Shown piece after piece: positions 22,136-22,638 of a stretch of 22,638 bases of DNA (position 1 is its first letter; every line of letters starts with the position of its first letter). A model generated the notes under the pieces. It was given only the letters and a program-made list of their open reading frames with translations, did not search any database and was not told the origin of the DNA. Position numbers and translations under genes: made by a program. The stretch comes from Clostridia bacterium (lineage in GTDB: Bacteria > Bacillota > Clostridia > Christensenellales > Aristaeellaceae). The DNA is taken from positions 1 through 22,638 of the forward strand of contig JAEDGL010000023.1 in the NCBI GenBank assembly GCA_016297535.1. Direction: 5' to 3'.

Positions 22136-22609
22136 TTAGGAAGCCTTGTACTTGGCCAGAATGCCGGGAACTTCCGCTTCGGTAAGGCGGCCATAAACGT
22201 CGTCGTTGATCATCATAACAGGGGCAAGGCCGCAGGCGCCCAGGCAACGGGTGGCCTGTACGGTAAACATGCCGTCCGCCGTGGTTTGACCGGGCTGAAT
22301 GCCCAGCTCAGAGCACAGCCGGTCCAGCACCTTCTGGGAGTTCTTCACATAGCAGGCAGTGCCAAGGCAAACGCCGGCGACAAACCTTCCCTTGGGCTGC
22401 AGGGAAAACTGAGAATAGAATGTGGCAACACCGTAGACCTCGCTCAGCGTAACGCCGAGGCCATCGGCGATGATCTTCTGAACGTCCTCGGATACGCAGC
22501 CGAACAGGTTCTGTGCTTCCTGCAGCACAGGCATCAGCGCGCCCTTTTGCTCCTTATGAGCCTTGATGACTTCCGCCAGCTTTTCATAGTTTTCGTTATG
22601 ATTGGACAT
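22136..22609 (-). CDS. hndA: NuoE-like [2Fe-2S] subunit of the hydrogenase
   Basis: The protein is 157 residues, the usual NuoE length. A helical N-terminal part (1-75, with GVATFYSQFSL) is followed by a thioredoxin-like domain holding the [2Fe-2S] ligands Cys81, Cys86, Cys122 and Cys126 (VCLGTAC and RCLGAC). It docks on the NuoF-like subunit and is thought to tune electron transfer near the FMN. ATG 22609 is the only start that keeps the family N-terminus; the strong site GGAGGAGG (22629-22622) is 12 bases away, a longer gap than usual. It is the first gene of the operon inside the window, and the promoter must lie to the right of 22638. HydC is an alternative name. Confidence 0.93.
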   Translation of the reverse strand: MSNHNENYEKLAEVIKAHKEQKGALMPVLQEAQNLFGCVSEDVQKIIADGLGVTLSEVYGVATFYSQFSLQPKGRFVAGVCLGTACYVKNSQKVLDRLCSELGIQPGQTTADGMFTVQATRCLGACGLAPVMMINDDVYGRLTEAEVPGILAKYKAS

Positions 22610-22638
22610 GGCAGTCTGAGACCTCCTCCATTAATGTT

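Overview
The window looks like chromosome of a Gram-positive anaerobe of the Clostridia (Christensenellales or a related order is my guess from overall gene style, not a proof). Supporting signs are strong GGAGG-type ribosome binding sites, sigma-A-like promoters, an L-box (lysine) riboswitch, and an NAD-linked multi-subunit [FeFe]-hydrogenase operon of the Hnd type. Most genes read as intact. Only the left end looks like accessory DNA.

Left edge (1-1260): the 3' part of a secreted or surface-type protein, a small ribbon-helix-helix regulator with a dyad operator laid across its own promoter, and the C-terminal remnant of a tyrosine recombinase. The remnant sits on the side of the 3' end of a tRNA-Ser(GCU), which is where a tRNA-targeting integrative element would lie, so I read this stretch as the eroded end of such an element. 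Next comes a two-tRNA operon on the minus strand (Ser-UGA then Ser-GCU) with its own promoter and terminator.

Metabolic and housekeeping section (1753-14212): a DUF4091 glycoside-hydrolase-like protein is divergent from a large HTH-type regulator. A HerA-like DUF853 ATPase follows, with an unusual repeat-bearing tail, and then the Tex RNA-binding protein. After that a lysine riboswitch with terminator precedes a complete polar amino acid ABC importer (binding protein, permease, ATPase), which predicts lysine uptake. A TraX-family membrane protein and N-acetylglucosamine-6-phosphate deacetylase (nagA) complete this section. Several convergent gene pairs share clean bidirectional terminators.

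Motor-like operon (14340-17200, minus strand): a MotA/TolQ/ExbB-type protein, a MotB/ZorB-type protein with the expected membrane aspartate and an OmpA-like peptidoglycan-binding domain, and a small single-pass protein. The B subunit carries 21 consecutive heptads in one register between membrane and wall-binding domain. No flagellar, Ton/Tol or Zorya effector gene lies beside it. This is the best candidate for an undescribed system in the window.

Right end (17632-22609, minus strand): an operon in the order hndA (NuoE-like), GHKL ATPase-domain protein, hndB ([2Fe-2S] thioredoxin-like), hndC (NuoF-like), hndD ([FeFe] hydrogenase). It encodes a soluble NAD(P)-linked, probably electron-bifurcating hydrogenase. 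The ATPase-domain protein embedded in it has no obvious biochemical role in the complex.
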